A stretch of DNA of 64,000 bases from an uncultured Bacteroidales bacterium. Lineage in GTDB: Bacteria > Bacteroidota > Bacteroidia > Bacteroidales > Paludibacteraceae. How positions within the stretch are numbered: position 1 is the first letter of the stretch; every line of letters starts with the position of its first letter. Made by a program: the position numbers and the translations under genes. The notes below the pieces were generated by a model. It saw nothing but the letters and a program-made list of their open reading frames with translations. It did not search any database and was not told the DNA's origin. Positions 31,052 to 39,702 of this stretch are shown piece after piece. The stretch is from NCBI GenBank assembly GCA_946404495.1, contig CAMJDT010000002.1:25753-89752 (forward strand), in the 5' to 3' direction.

Positions 31052-31852
31052 TTATTTATCCAATATCTTCTTGATTTCTTTCTCCATCCGATCGGCTTCC
31101 TTGAGGTGCTTGCTCTCAGGATAGTCGGTCTTGAAGTTATAGTATTCGTCTTCTGTATCGCGAGCGCGATCACGCTGCTTGCTATCGACAGAGTTCATCA
31201 TTTGCTGGTATTTGGAGGCCAGAATGTACCAACTCAGTTCCTCGCGGTAACTGTTGTTAGGGTAGTTCTTGAGCGCATTCTTCGCCGTGATCTCGCAACT
31301 GAGGTAGTTGTTACCGAGGTAGGTGCCGAGGTTGTAATACAGCTTCGCATTCTGCAGCTCCTTATAGGCCAACCGATCGTACAGTTCGAACATCTCCTGA
31401 TATGCCTGCTCGGCGTAGGGACTCTCGGGGAACAGTTCCACAAACTGCTCAAAGGCTTGGATGGCTTTCTTGGTATCCGTCTGATCCAGCCGTGCGTCGG
31501 GAGCATCCATGTAATAGCAGTGTCCCATGTGGAAACGTGCCTCGATGGCGTAGCGACCCTTTGGATAGTTGCGCAGATAAGCCTCGTAATAACCGGCTGC
31601 AGAGGTGTATTGCTTTTGGCCCAGATAACTGCGAGCCAGATAGGTAAGCACTTCCTGTGCACGCTCCGTGCCGCGATAGTAAGGCGATACGTCCTCCAAT
31701 AGTGTGAGCGAACGACTGTACTTTCCCTCGTTGAAATACTCCAGTGCTTTGTCGTATTTCAGATCCGGGTCGTGGGATTTAAGCAACTTCTGATAGTCGC
31801 TGCAACCCGCCAACACCGCCGTCATCAATACTATGTATATAATCCTCTTCAA
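31052..31852 (-). CDS. bamD: Outer-membrane assembly lipoprotein BamD
   Basis: A 266-residue lipoprotein (lipobox TAVLAGC, Cys17) made of about five TPR repeats (YDKALEYFNEGKYSRSLTLLE, AIQAFEQFVELFPESPYAEQA). It is the essential BAM subunit that helps insert barrel proteins in the outer membrane. The genes upstream include two barrel proteins and apbE on the same strand. Confidence 0.94.
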   Translation of the reverse strand: MKRIIYIVLMTAVLAGCSDYQKLLKSHDPDLKYDKALEYFNEGKYSRSLTLLEDVSPYYRGTERAQEVLTYLARSYLGQKQYTSAAGYYEAYLRNYPKGRYAIEARFHMGHCYYMDAPDARLDQTDTKKAIQAFEQFVELFPESPYAEQAYQEMFELYDRLAYKELQNAKLYYNLGTYLGNNYLSCEITAKNALKNYPNNSYREELSWYILASKYQQMMNSVDSKQRDRARDTEDEYYNFKTDYPESKHLKEADRMEKEIKKILDK

Positions 31853-31878
31853 GGTGTAATTTGTAATTATAATTTTTT

Positions 31879-32895
31879 TTAATTATCCCAGTTTTCGCTG
31901 GTTATAACTTGCATTCCATCGGGTGTGCCAATGATGAGGTATGCCTTCGCTCCTGCGCGTTGGATGAGTTCCAGCGCTCCTTGCGGTCCTAATACCATGC
32001 AGGCTGTGGCCAAGGCATCTGCCTTCATGCAACTCTCTGCTACGACGGTCGCGCTGAGTAGATTGTGCTGCACGGGATAGCCGTTGCGCGGGTCGATGGT
32101 GTGACTGCGTTTCTCCGTACCCTCGTAATAGAAGCGGCGGTAGTTACCGCTTGTTGCCATCGAGATATGCGTGGTGCGAATCGTATCCTGCAGTTCCTGC
32201 GACAGATTATCGGCATCATCGACGGGTTTGGTCACTCCTACCGTCCACGGTTTGCCCCACTGATTCACACCTTCGGCCACAATTTCGCCGCCTATGTCAA
32301 CCAGGTAGTTGCCGCAGTGCTGCTTGAGGTAGTCGGCTACGCGGTCACAAGCAAAGCCTTTGGCTATCGCGCTTAGGTCCAACTGCACCCGCTCGTCGAA
32401 GCGGTACAGATGTCCCTCGTGCAGGTCGGTGAGTTGGTATCCCACAAACTGCCGGATACTATCCACCTCGCGGCTATCCGTCAAGTGCTCACCGTTGGGC
32501 GTGATACCGAATCCCCAGTAGTTGACCAGCGGTGCTACGGTGATGTCGAAGGCACCGTAACTCATCTCGCTGACGGCGATAGCCTCACGATAGACGGTCT
32601 CAAAGAGCGGTGTCACCGTAACCTCTTCACCCCGATTGATGCGGCTCACGACGGAGAAGGGATTGAACATACTCAGCGTCGTATCCACTTCTCGTAGCCG
32701 TGCCATGATCCCCGCCTCGAGGTCTTCGGATGCTTCGTAGCGGATGTTGTAGTAGGTGCCGAATACGGTACCCTGGTTGCGGTAATAGCGCATTGCCTGC
32801 ACTTCGTCTTGAGGCCACAGTAACAAAAGCGATGCCGCAAAGAGCAGAGGTATCCCTGCTAACAACATCCTCTTATTGCGCGTACTTGCATCCAT
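31879..32895 (-). CDS. apbE: FAD:protein FMN transferase ApbE
   Basis: A 338-residue protein with an N-terminal membrane anchor or signal (LLAGIPLLFAASLLLLW). The ApbE motifs are all there: GAFDITVAPLVNYWGFG, DLSAIAKGFACDRVADYL, DIGGEI, SGNYRRF, HTIDPRNG and CMKADALATA. It attaches FMN to Thr/Ser in extracytoplasmic flavoproteins such as NqrC or RnfG. No FMN-accepting protein is in the window. Confidence 0.95.
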   Translation of the reverse strand: MDASTRNKRMLLAGIPLLFAASLLLLWPQDEVQAMRYYRNQGTVFGTYYNIRYEASEDLEAGIMARLREVDTTLSMFNPFSVVSRINRGEEVTVTPLFETVYREAIAVSEMSYGAFDITVAPLVNYWGFGITPNGEHLTDSREVDSIRQFVGYQLTDLHEGHLYRFDERVQLDLSAIAKGFACDRVADYLKQHCGNYLVDIGGEIVAEGVNQWGKPWTVGVTKPVDDADNLSQELQDTIRTTHISMATSGNYRRFYYEGTEKRSHTIDPRNGYPVQHNLLSATVVAESCMKADALATACMVLGPQGALELIQRAGAKAYLIIGTPDGMQVITSENWDN

Positions 32896-32912
32896 GGGTC
32901 AACGATCGACTC

Positions 32913-33761
32913 TTAGAACCAGATTCCAAGTCCGATTGTTCCGTTGAGTGTTTGATCGGTTTTTACCCAGTTCGGATCTCCGGCCTTGACAAAGATATTC
33001 CCTTTTTGCATAGCGCTCGGCTTCATCATACCCTGTGCAAACAGGGTCAGCGAGCAGGCATCCCAGGCCCACTCTTTCTCCACTCTGAGTGACAGGCATT
33101 GTACGGCAAAACCTTCGTTACCGTAGATGTATTCACTCGTCCAAGGCGAGAAACCGATATTGCCATTCAAGGTCAGACCGATGTTTTCGAAGGTGTACTT
33201 ATAGCCCAACTCCAGATACGACGAGTAGGCGCGGTGCAAGGTGCTGTCCTCATCCGTGCGTTCGTCGCGACCGGCTACCGTGGTATACCAGTTAATATAC
33301 ACTCCGGCTTTTTCGTGCAGTTCGCTGAAATCATATCCACCAAACACTTCCGTACACGATGTGGCATCCTCTGCAACCACGGTGTTGATGTTCTTCCATG
33401 AGAAGAAGTTACTGCCGTCGCAGTAGTAGTAATGCGTGAATCCCACCGTAAAACCGTGTACACCAAAGGTGGCCGTCAGATCCAGTTCCGGCACGAAGGT
33501 GGTCTCTTTGTTGAAGAACCAATCCGAGGCACCGATATTACCCCAGGCGTTGAAGTCAAACCATGTGTGTTCGCCTTCGTATCCCACACTCACGGAGGGC
33601 TGCAGGTTCAATCCGCCGCAGTAGTTACCGCGCCAGATATACGTACTCTGTAACTCGGCTCCCGCCTCATAGGTGAAGGCCACTTCGCTCTTCACCGTCA
33701 TCGCTCCTAAGAGCGCAATCAAAACAAGTAATCCTTTTTTCAATGTCGTAAAAAATATCAA
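32913..33761 (-). CDS. Outer-membrane porin-like protein (TorF-like), paralog B
   Basis: A 282-residue exported barrel protein (signal to about residue 25) ending in an aromatic (GTIGLGIWF). ELQSTYIWRGNYCGGLNLQPSVSVGY near the N-terminus and a HRAYSSYLELGYKY strand are shared in pattern with the next gene, so these are tandem paralogs. The STYIWRG motif is typical of TorF-like putative porins. Substrate unknown. Confidence 0.72.
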   Translation of the reverse strand: MIFFTTLKKGLLVLIALLGAMTVKSEVAFTYEAGAELQSTYIWRGNYCGGLNLQPSVSVGYEGEHTWFDFNAWGNIGASDWFFNKETTFVPELDLTATFGVHGFTVGFTHYYYCDGSNFFSWKNINTVVAEDATSCTEVFGGYDFSELHEKAGVYINWYTTVAGRDERTDEDSTLHRAYSSYLELGYKYTFENIGLTLNGNIGFSPWTSEYIYGNEGFAVQCLSLRVEKEWAWDACSLTLFAQGMMKPSAMQKGNIFVKAGDPNWVKTDQTLNGTIGLGIWF

Positions 33762-33778
33762 TTATCAATTATCAATTA
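33758..33778. repeat. 7-bp tandem repeat (tcaatta x3)
   Basis: Three exact copies of tcaatta between the two porin-like genes, the same unit as before groES. Confidence 0.9.
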
Positions 33779-34708
33779 TTTCAGGTAAAATCCGCATCCT
33801 ACATTCCACAGGATCTGTCGTCCTCCGTTGACACTACCGAGCCCTTTGGCGTTGGTGGCGATGTCATAGGGGTTCAGCATCATGTTAGCAAATGCAGTCA
33901 TATAGACATGATTGCTCAGATCCCAAGCGCGGATCAGTTTGACGCTTGCGTTGTTGACGGCAAAGTCGCCTTTGAATCCCGTGTACAGACTCTTAGCCGG
34001 CGTGAAACCGAGACGAGCCTCGAGGGTCAACTCCCAGGGCAACTTAAAGTCGTAGCCTAATTCAATATACGTACTGTATGCACGCTTCAATTCGCCAGTC
34101 AAGGCATCGTAGTAGCCGTCACGTCCCCAAGTACGGGTGCAGACTAAGATGCTCAATGGTAACTTGCTGGATACCTTATACTTAACGCGCCACTCCGTGG
34201 TGATACCGCCTCCGCCGGGTTCGTGGTTGGCAAAGTCAAAGAAACGGCTGTTCTCACCCCGTTGCGAACTCAAAATCGGGTCGGGAATACGGTCGAAGTA
34301 ATACATGTGCATAAACAGCACTGTCAGTCCCCAACGACTGAATCCGATTGTCATATCCACCTCGGGATTGAAGGCGATGTCGTGAGCCAAGGTGCGGCTC
34401 TTGAACGTCCAATCCGTAGCGCCTATGTTCCACCACATATCCAGGAACAATCCCTCATAGCCGACCATAAAATCAGCCTGAATGCCCAAGCCGCCTACAT
34501 ACAGTCCGCGCCAGATATAGTTGCTAACCACGTCGGCTCCTACATTCCACATCAGTCCCATCCGTTTGGGGTAGGGGTCGAGCCATTGACTCTTAGGCTG
34601 AATCATATTATCGTCAGCCTCTTGTGCGTGCGCGCTTATGCACGCGAAATTGCATACAAGGAGCGCCCCGATTAATAGGACGTTCCACTTACAGGGTGTG
34701 TTTTTCAT
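33776..34708 (-). CDS. Outer-membrane porin-like protein (TorF-like), paralog A
   Basis: A 310-residue protein with a signal peptide (cleavage near CISAHA) and beta-strand pattern to the end (WNVGCGFYLK). VVSNYIWRGLYVGGLGIQADFMVGYEG and LKRAYSTYIELGYDF align with the downstream paralog B, indicating a tandem duplication with strong divergence in between. It is the second gene of the run toward bamD. Confidence 0.72.
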   Translation of the reverse strand: MKNTPCKWNVLLIGALLVCNFACISAHAQEADDNMIQPKSQWLDPYPKRMGLMWNVGADVVSNYIWRGLYVGGLGIQADFMVGYEGLFLDMWWNIGATDWTFKSRTLAHDIAFNPEVDMTIGFSRWGLTVLFMHMYYFDRIPDPILSSQRGENSRFFDFANHEPGGGGITTEWRVKYKVSSKLPLSILVCTRTWGRDGYYDALTGELKRAYSTYIELGYDFKLPWELTLEARLGFTPAKSLYTGFKGDFAVNNASVKLIRAWDLSNHVYMTAFANMMLNPYDIATNAKGLGSVNGGRQILWNVGCGFYLK

Positions 34709-34714
34709 ATCTGC

Positions 34715-34963
34715 TTATAATCCATTTTTTGCTTCCCAAGCAATACGCAGGGCTACTTCCAGTATCCGCGTGTTGTCCAACGTCACTATGCCTCCGTCAG
34801 GACCCGGCTCCAGGTGATAGCCTGTATCACCGCTGGCGCTACCGCGGAAAAAATCACGTACATCGTCGGCTGCAATTCCTAATTCTGCGGCAATCACAGC
34901 CGAACTTCCGTGCGGGAGACTGTCTTTCACCTCGCGCAACTTGTTAAATGTCGTTCTTGTCAT
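34715..34963 (-). CDS. Small conserved-looking protein, possibly HTH
   Basis: An 82-residue soluble protein. The N-terminal part (FNKLREVKDSLPHGSSAVIAAELGIAADDVRDFFRG) looks like a short helix-turn-helix, and the rest carries GGIVTLDNTRILEVALRIAWE. I have the impression of similar small Bacteroidales proteins but cannot name a family. It leads the porin/apbE/bamD run, so it could regulate it; this is a guess. Confidence 0.6.
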   Translation of the reverse strand: MTRTTFNKLREVKDSLPHGSSAVIAAELGIAADDVRDFFRGSASGDTGYHLEPGPDGGIVTLDNTRILEVALRIAWEAKNGL

Positions 34964-35002
34964 ATCTTATTGTTCTTATGTTCACTTTCTCAATTTGGGC
35001 CG

Positions 35003-35034
35003 CAAAATTACAATTTTTTTTCGATATATGCAAA
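35003..35034 (-). promoter_or_regulatory. Promoter of the porin/apbE/bamD/rpoZ/coaBC run
   Basis: Minus strand TTTG (35034-35031, TTTGCATATATCG), 20 bp, TAATTTTG (35010-35003). Divergent from the promoter at 35050; predicted leader about 35 nt. Confidence 0.8.
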
Positions 35035-35049
35035 TATTTCGCATTTTTT

Positions 35050-35081
35050 TTTGCATATGTCAGAAAAAAGTAGTACTTTTG
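35050..35081 (+). promoter_or_regulatory. Promoter of the SLC13 transporter operon
   Basis: TTTG at 35050-35053 (TTTGCATATGTCA), 20 bp, TACTTTTG at 35074-35081; predicted leader about 38 nt. Confidence 0.8.
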
Positions 35082-35123
35082 TAGCCGATTTTGGAAAAAT
35101 AATGATGAATAGCAAGAAATAAT

Positions 35124-36629
35124 ATGTTCAAAAACTTTACAGGATTCAACTTAGTTGAACAAATGTACAAACTGCGGCACAACAGAATCTTCGACCCCGC
35201 ACGGTGGAAAAAGAAGACGGTAGGTTATCTGTGTGTGATAGCGGTGTTTCTTGCCCTGTGGCTCTTGCCTACCGAGTATTTCGGATTAGATGGTCTTACC
35301 TTGGTACAACAGCGTATCATTGCCATCTTTGTCTATGCTACAATGATGTGGGTGATGGAGTTAATCCCGGCGTGGGCTACCTCTGTCACTATCATGGCTT
35401 TCCTATTGCTTTTCGCTTCGGATTCCGGTGTCAAATGGCTGTGTAATCCCGACGAAGTAGGCAAACTATTGAGTTATAAGCAAATCATGGCATCCTTTGC
35501 AGACCCTGTGATTATACTTTTTATCGGCGGATTTATTTTGGCTATCGCAACCACAAAAGCCGGTCTGGATGTACACCTTGCGCGCGTACTGCTGACACCC
35601 TTCGGCAAGAAAAGCGAGAATATCCTGCTTGGCTTTATGTTGGTGACAGCGCTCTTCTCGATGTTCATCAGTAATACGGCTACGACCGCGATGATGCTTA
35701 CCTTCCTTGCTCCGGTCTTCAAACAGATGAGCGATGCCGGCAAAGGACGGGTAGCGATGGCACTCAGTATCCCGATTGCGGCTAATATCGGAGGAATGGG
35801 AACGCCTATCGGTACGCCGCCGAATACGATTGCCCTTAAGTATCTCAATGACCCCGAAGGCTTGAATCTTGGTATCGGATTTGGACAATGGATGCTCTTT
35901 ATGATTCCGTTGGTCGTGGTGCTGATATTGATAGCGTGGTGGCTATTGCGCAAGCTCTTCCCCTTCTCGCAGAAGACTATTGAACTGAAGATAGAGGGCG
36001 AGATGAACCGCGGACGCGATACAACGATTATAATCATCACGCTCGCGGTTACGATCCTACTCTGGATGATGGATGCACTCACCGGTATCAATACCTACAC
36101 AGTAGCGTTCATTCCCTTTGCAGTCTTTGCTATGTTCGGTATCATCACGCGCTATGATTTGGAGGAAATCAACTGGTCGGTCATTTGGATGGTAGCCGGC
36201 GGTTTTGCGTTGGGCTATGCGATGAACGGTTCGGGTTTGGCTGCCCTCGTGGTACGTGCTATCCCGTTCGGTAACTTCTCTCCGCTACTCATCGTTATCC
36301 TGTCCGGACTGTTGTGTTATATGCTCTCGAACCTGATCTCGCACTCGGCTACCGCTGCATTGCTGATGCCGATTCTTGTGGTCGTATGTACAGCAATGGG
36401 AGATAAATTGACCGCCATAGGAGGCACTTCTACCGTCCTGATTGGCGTGGCTATCGCATCCAGCAGCGCGATGATACTGCCTATCTCAACGCCCCCGAAT
36501 GCATTGGCATATGCTACAGGACTCATCGAGCAAAAAGATATGATAAAAATGGGAGTTATCGTTGGTATCATTGCGATCATCTTAGGCTATCTTGTGCTCT
36601 TTGGAGCAAGCACCTTGCATATCATTTAA
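35124..36629 (+). CDS. SLC13/DASS family anion:Na+ symporter
   Basis: A 501-residue membrane transporter with about 12 helices. SNTATTAMML and STPPNALAYATGL are the two substrate- and sodium-binding SNT-type motifs of the divalent-anion:sodium family, and GGMGTPIGTPPNTIAL is conserved too. Likely substrates are dicarboxylates, phosphate or sulfate. It opens a four-gene operon with a lipoprotein, a barrel and a 5'-nucleotidase; the latter would release phosphate, which makes an inorganic anion one option. Confidence 0.9.
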   Translation: MFKNFTGFNLVEQMYKLRHNRIFDPARWKKKTVGYLCVIAVFLALWLLPTEYFGLDGLTLVQQRIIAIFVYATMMWVMELIPAWATSVTIMAFLLLFASDSGVKWLCNPDEVGKLLSYKQIMASFADPVIILFIGGFILAIATTKAGLDVHLARVLLTPFGKKSENILLGFMLVTALFSMFISNTATTAMMLTFLAPVFKQMSDAGKGRVAMALSIPIAANIGGMGTPIGTPPNTIALKYLNDPEGLNLGIGFGQWMLFMIPLVVVLILIAWWLLRKLFPFSQKTIELKIEGEMNRGRDTTIIIITLAVTILLWMMDALTGINTYTVAFIPFAVFAMFGIITRYDLEEINWSVIWMVAGGFALGYAMNGSGLAALVVRAIPFGNFSPLLIVILSGLLCYMLSNLISHSATAALLMPILVVVCTAMGDKLTAIGGTSTVLIGVAIASSSAMILPISTPPNALAYATGLIEQKDMIKMGVIVGIIAIILGYLVLFGASTLHII

Positions 36630-36654
36630 TAATAACAACTAAAATCTGAATAAT

Positions 36655-38253
36655 ATGAAAACCAAATACCTCACTCTATTTCTCGTCTCTCTGTTGCTAA
36701 TAGCTTGTTCACCGGAGAAACCCGATGTGGAAAGATATGTATCCAAATATGCTCTTGTCACAATCCCTGCACCCGATTTGAGCGGCATTACCGACAATGG
36801 AAAGGAAGTGCTCCAACTCTACCAGAAAGCGGCTGACGAAGTGGACGCTATCTATTGGCAGCAGTATTTCGGCGACAAACAAGCGTTGCTTGATTCGCTT
36901 GAGGATCCTAATGAACGTCTCTTTGCAACGATCAACTATGGTCCTTGGAACCGCATTGATGGTCGTTCTTTCCTGCTTAATTATGGTTCGAAACCTCTGG
37001 GCGCACGTTTTTATCCGGCCGATATGACCAAGGAAGAATTCGCGGCTTGGAATAATCCCGATAAGAACAGTCCCTACACACTCATCCAACGTGCAGCAGA
37101 CGGAGGACTCGAGGCCGTTTGGTATCACGATGCTTATGCCTCACAGATTGATATGATAGAGTGCTATCTCAGGCGTGCGGCGGAGGTCACCATCAAGCCG
37201 AGTGTACGTAATTACCTGCTCCGTATGATCGATGCGCTTAAGACGGACGACTACTACGAGAGTTACAAGGCGTGGCTTGAGATGAACGATAGTAAGATGG
37301 ATCTTGTCATCGGTCCGATCGAACCCTTAGACGATGCACTTTACGGCATCAAGGCTTCTTACGGAGCCTATGTGTTGCTCAAGAACATGCAGCGTACCGA
37401 AGAGTTGAACGAACTCACCACTCGCATGAACGAGTTGCAGACGATGCTTCCCGGTGACCCGGCTCACCACGCTTTTGTGCCGGGTAAAGAGACGGATATA
37501 TTCTCCTGCAACGTGCTCTACTGCAGCGGCTATACAAACGCCGGATATAAGGTCATCGGTATTAACTTCCCGTACGATGCAAAAGCACAGCGTGAAGTGG
37601 GTACGCGTACCATTATCTTTGATAACATTATACGCGAGAAATTCAACCGCACGGTATTCCCTGTGGGCATGAAATTGCTGGAGGATGAATTCCAACCCCA
37701 CGTAGATGCCAGCGCCTTCTATTGGCTCATCGTCTTCCGTGAGGTCGCAAAGAGCCTTGGCGTGAAGGAGACAATCAATGGTAAGGGGACTGTTGCGGAA
37801 GCATTAGGCAATGAGGCACTCGCCTTTGAAAAGGCCAAATCTAATGTTCTCGGCACGATCCTGTGTGTAAAAGAGACAGAGGCCTATCGCATCTCTGCTC
37901 TCTTCCAGAAAGAGGACGTCCTTGCCACCTTTGTTGCCAATACCCTTCGATCCACTCGCTTCGGTGCAGCTGATCCTACCGGTATAGCCAATATCTTGGT
38001 CTATAACTACCTGCTGGATCACAAAGCCATCATCTGGAATGCCTCGGAGTGCTATAGTATTGACTATGACCGTACCTGGGAAGTGCTTGAGACTCTCGGA
38101 GCTGAGATTCTTCGCATTCAGGCCGAAGGTGATATAGAGGCTGCTCACGAGGCTATCGCCCGCTACGGTGTGGCAGGACTCGAGAGTCTGTCCGACAAAC
38201 GTGTTTTAGAGAACGCCGGTATACCTGTAGATATCCGACTTGAATACAAATAA
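36655..38253 (+). CDS. M49-like gluzincin-family lipoprotein lacking zinc histidines
   Basis: A 532-residue lipoprotein (lipobox LLLIAC, Cys18). The body resembles Bacteroidota zinc hydrolases related to peptidase family M49: DLVIGPIEPLDDALYGIKA, the TNAGYKVIGINFPYD strand and INGKGTVAEAL after the active-site helix. As I remember the family, the active helix reads FHEVAHGLG; here it is FREVAKSLG, so both zinc-binding His are replaced (Arg362, Lys366), while Glu363 is kept. The third-ligand region EEGKAD is EKAKSN. Peptidase activity is therefore doubtful. It lies 25 bp after the SLC13 gene and 3 bp before a barrel gene. Confidence 0.75.
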   Translation: MKTKYLTLFLVSLLLIACSPEKPDVERYVSKYALVTIPAPDLSGITDNGKEVLQLYQKAADEVDAIYWQQYFGDKQALLDSLEDPNERLFATINYGPWNRIDGRSFLLNYGSKPLGARFYPADMTKEEFAAWNNPDKNSPYTLIQRAADGGLEAVWYHDAYASQIDMIECYLRRAAEVTIKPSVRNYLLRMIDALKTDDYYESYKAWLEMNDSKMDLVIGPIEPLDDALYGIKASYGAYVLLKNMQRTEELNELTTRMNELQTMLPGDPAHHAFVPGKETDIFSCNVLYCSGYTNAGYKVIGINFPYDAKAQREVGTRTIIFDNIIREKFNRTVFPVGMKLLEDEFQPHVDASAFYWLIVFREVAKSLGVKETINGKGTVAEALGNEALAFEKAKSNVLGTILCVKETEAYRISALFQKEDVLATFVANTLRSTRFGAADPTGIANILVYNYLLDHKAIIWNASECYSIDYDRTWEVLETLGAEILRIQAEGDIEAAHEAIARYGVAGLESLSDKRVLENAGIPVDIRLEYK

Positions 38254-38256
38254 ACG

Positions 38257-39672
38257 ATGAAAAAGACGATTCCTGCCCTCGCGATACTGCTCCTCTCTCT
38301 CTCCCTGTCTGCGCAGCAGACGACCAAAACGGAGAGAAAAGAGGCCTTTGTATCCCACCTTAAGCAACATTACCGTCCTTACGGATTCGTACGTAATTAC
38401 TTCGCCTATGACAGCCGCGAGTCTTACTCCGGTACGGGCGATCTGTTTAATTACCAACCTAAGGACGTCCTTTGGAACCAAACCGAAGCGGAAGCTGCAG
38501 TCAGTGGGATACTTCGTCAGGATCTAAACGCAGTTGCTACCTTTCGCATCCTCTCTATCACAACTCGCGGAGGACTTGATATCGTAGATTATAAGTGGGG
38601 CAAAACGGAGTTCGGCGCTAAGATCGAAGCCGACTTCTATGCCGGACTCGGCGGTACTGCCCACAAACTATCGGGCGTGGCTCAATTCCGATTACGGCAC
38701 GCCTATATCACGCTCGCGTGGGATAGTCTCTATCTTAATAATCGCGACTGCGCCCGCGTGCAACTCTTATTCGGTCAATATTGGCATCCGATGGCGGCTG
38801 ATTTGGCAGATGTTATCGCGCTTAATACCGGAGCGCCCTTTGGACCCTTTAATCGTTCCCCGCAAGTCAAACTCGATGCGCGCCTTGGACGCTACTTTAC
38901 CCTCACGGCAGCGGGACTATGGCAGATGCAATATATGTCTAATGGCCCGGAAGGTCTTTCTGCCGACTATATTGCCTATAGCAAGACCCCTGAGGCCTAC
39001 CTCGGTCTCTCTTTTCATACCCCCGACTTCCTGTTGCGCGCCGGAGCGGATGTGCTCAGTATAGCCCCTCGACATATTGGTTCACAAACCAATGCTTCCG
39101 GCACTTCCGTTCAAGTACTGGTCTCGGATCGACTCACTACTGTCTCGCCCTTCCTCTACCTGCAATATAAGAAAGGCGATTTCTCCCTCAAGGCTAAGAG
39201 CATCTTTGCCGAAGCTGGCGAACATATGCAAATGAACGGCGGATACGGAGTAAGTCGTGTTAATGCCGATGGCTCCTATGATTATACTCCAACACGCACT
39301 TCTTCCTCCTGGCTCAGCCTCGTTTACGGAGGAAAAGTGGGTAAGCAGGAAGATAAACATCCGCAGCGCTTGGAGGGTATCCTCTTTGCCGGATATGTCT
39401 ATAACCTCGGTACCAAAGCCCCCTTGGCGCAAAAGGCTGACGGTTCACTCGTAGGCTACTATTATACACGGGGCGAAAACATGAATCAGATGTGGCGACT
39501 TACGCCTACCTTGGTTTGGACTATCGGCCATTTCCAATTGGGCTGTGAGTACGAAATTACTTCTGTACAATACGGTGAAGGTCAGATTTCGCCCGCTAAC
39601 GGTCTATCTGAATCCGGCCGTCATTGGGTCACCAATCATCGCATACAACTGATGACCAAATATAATTTCTAA
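38257..39672 (+). CDS. Outer-membrane beta-barrel protein (porin-like)
   Basis: A 471-residue protein with a signal peptide (LLLSLSLSAQ). It is dominated by amphipathic strands with aromatic girdles and ends in MTKYNF, a barrel terminus. VQLLFGQYWHPMAADLADVIALNTGAPFGPF recalls DcaP-like or Bacteroidota porin-family proteins. Coupled to the pseudo-peptidase gene (3 bp gap). Together with the SLC13 transporter it may provide an outer- and inner-membrane uptake path. Confidence 0.75.
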   Translation: MKKTIPALAILLLSLSLSAQQTTKTERKEAFVSHLKQHYRPYGFVRNYFAYDSRESYSGTGDLFNYQPKDVLWNQTEAEAAVSGILRQDLNAVATFRILSITTRGGLDIVDYKWGKTEFGAKIEADFYAGLGGTAHKLSGVAQFRLRHAYITLAWDSLYLNNRDCARVQLLFGQYWHPMAADLADVIALNTGAPFGPFNRSPQVKLDARLGRYFTLTAAGLWQMQYMSNGPEGLSADYIAYSKTPEAYLGLSFHTPDFLLRAGADVLSIAPRHIGSQTNASGTSVQVLVSDRLTTVSPFLYLQYKKGDFSLKAKSIFAEAGEHMQMNGGYGVSRVNADGSYDYTPTRTSSSWLSLVYGGKVGKQEDKHPQRLEGILFAGYVYNLGTKAPLAQKADGSLVGYYYTRGENMNQMWRLTPTLVWTIGHFQLGCEYEITSVQYGEGQISPANGLSESGRHWVTNHRIQLMTKYNF

Positions 39673-39702
39673 ATCGCTAGATAGATATAACATAAATAGA
39701 AT

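Noticed and set aside
35124..35135. Tiny ORF ATGATGAATAGCAAGAAATAA just before the SLC13 gene as a leader peptide
   Set aside because: It is only six codons with no attenuator-like hairpins or biased residues; chance is enough to explain it.
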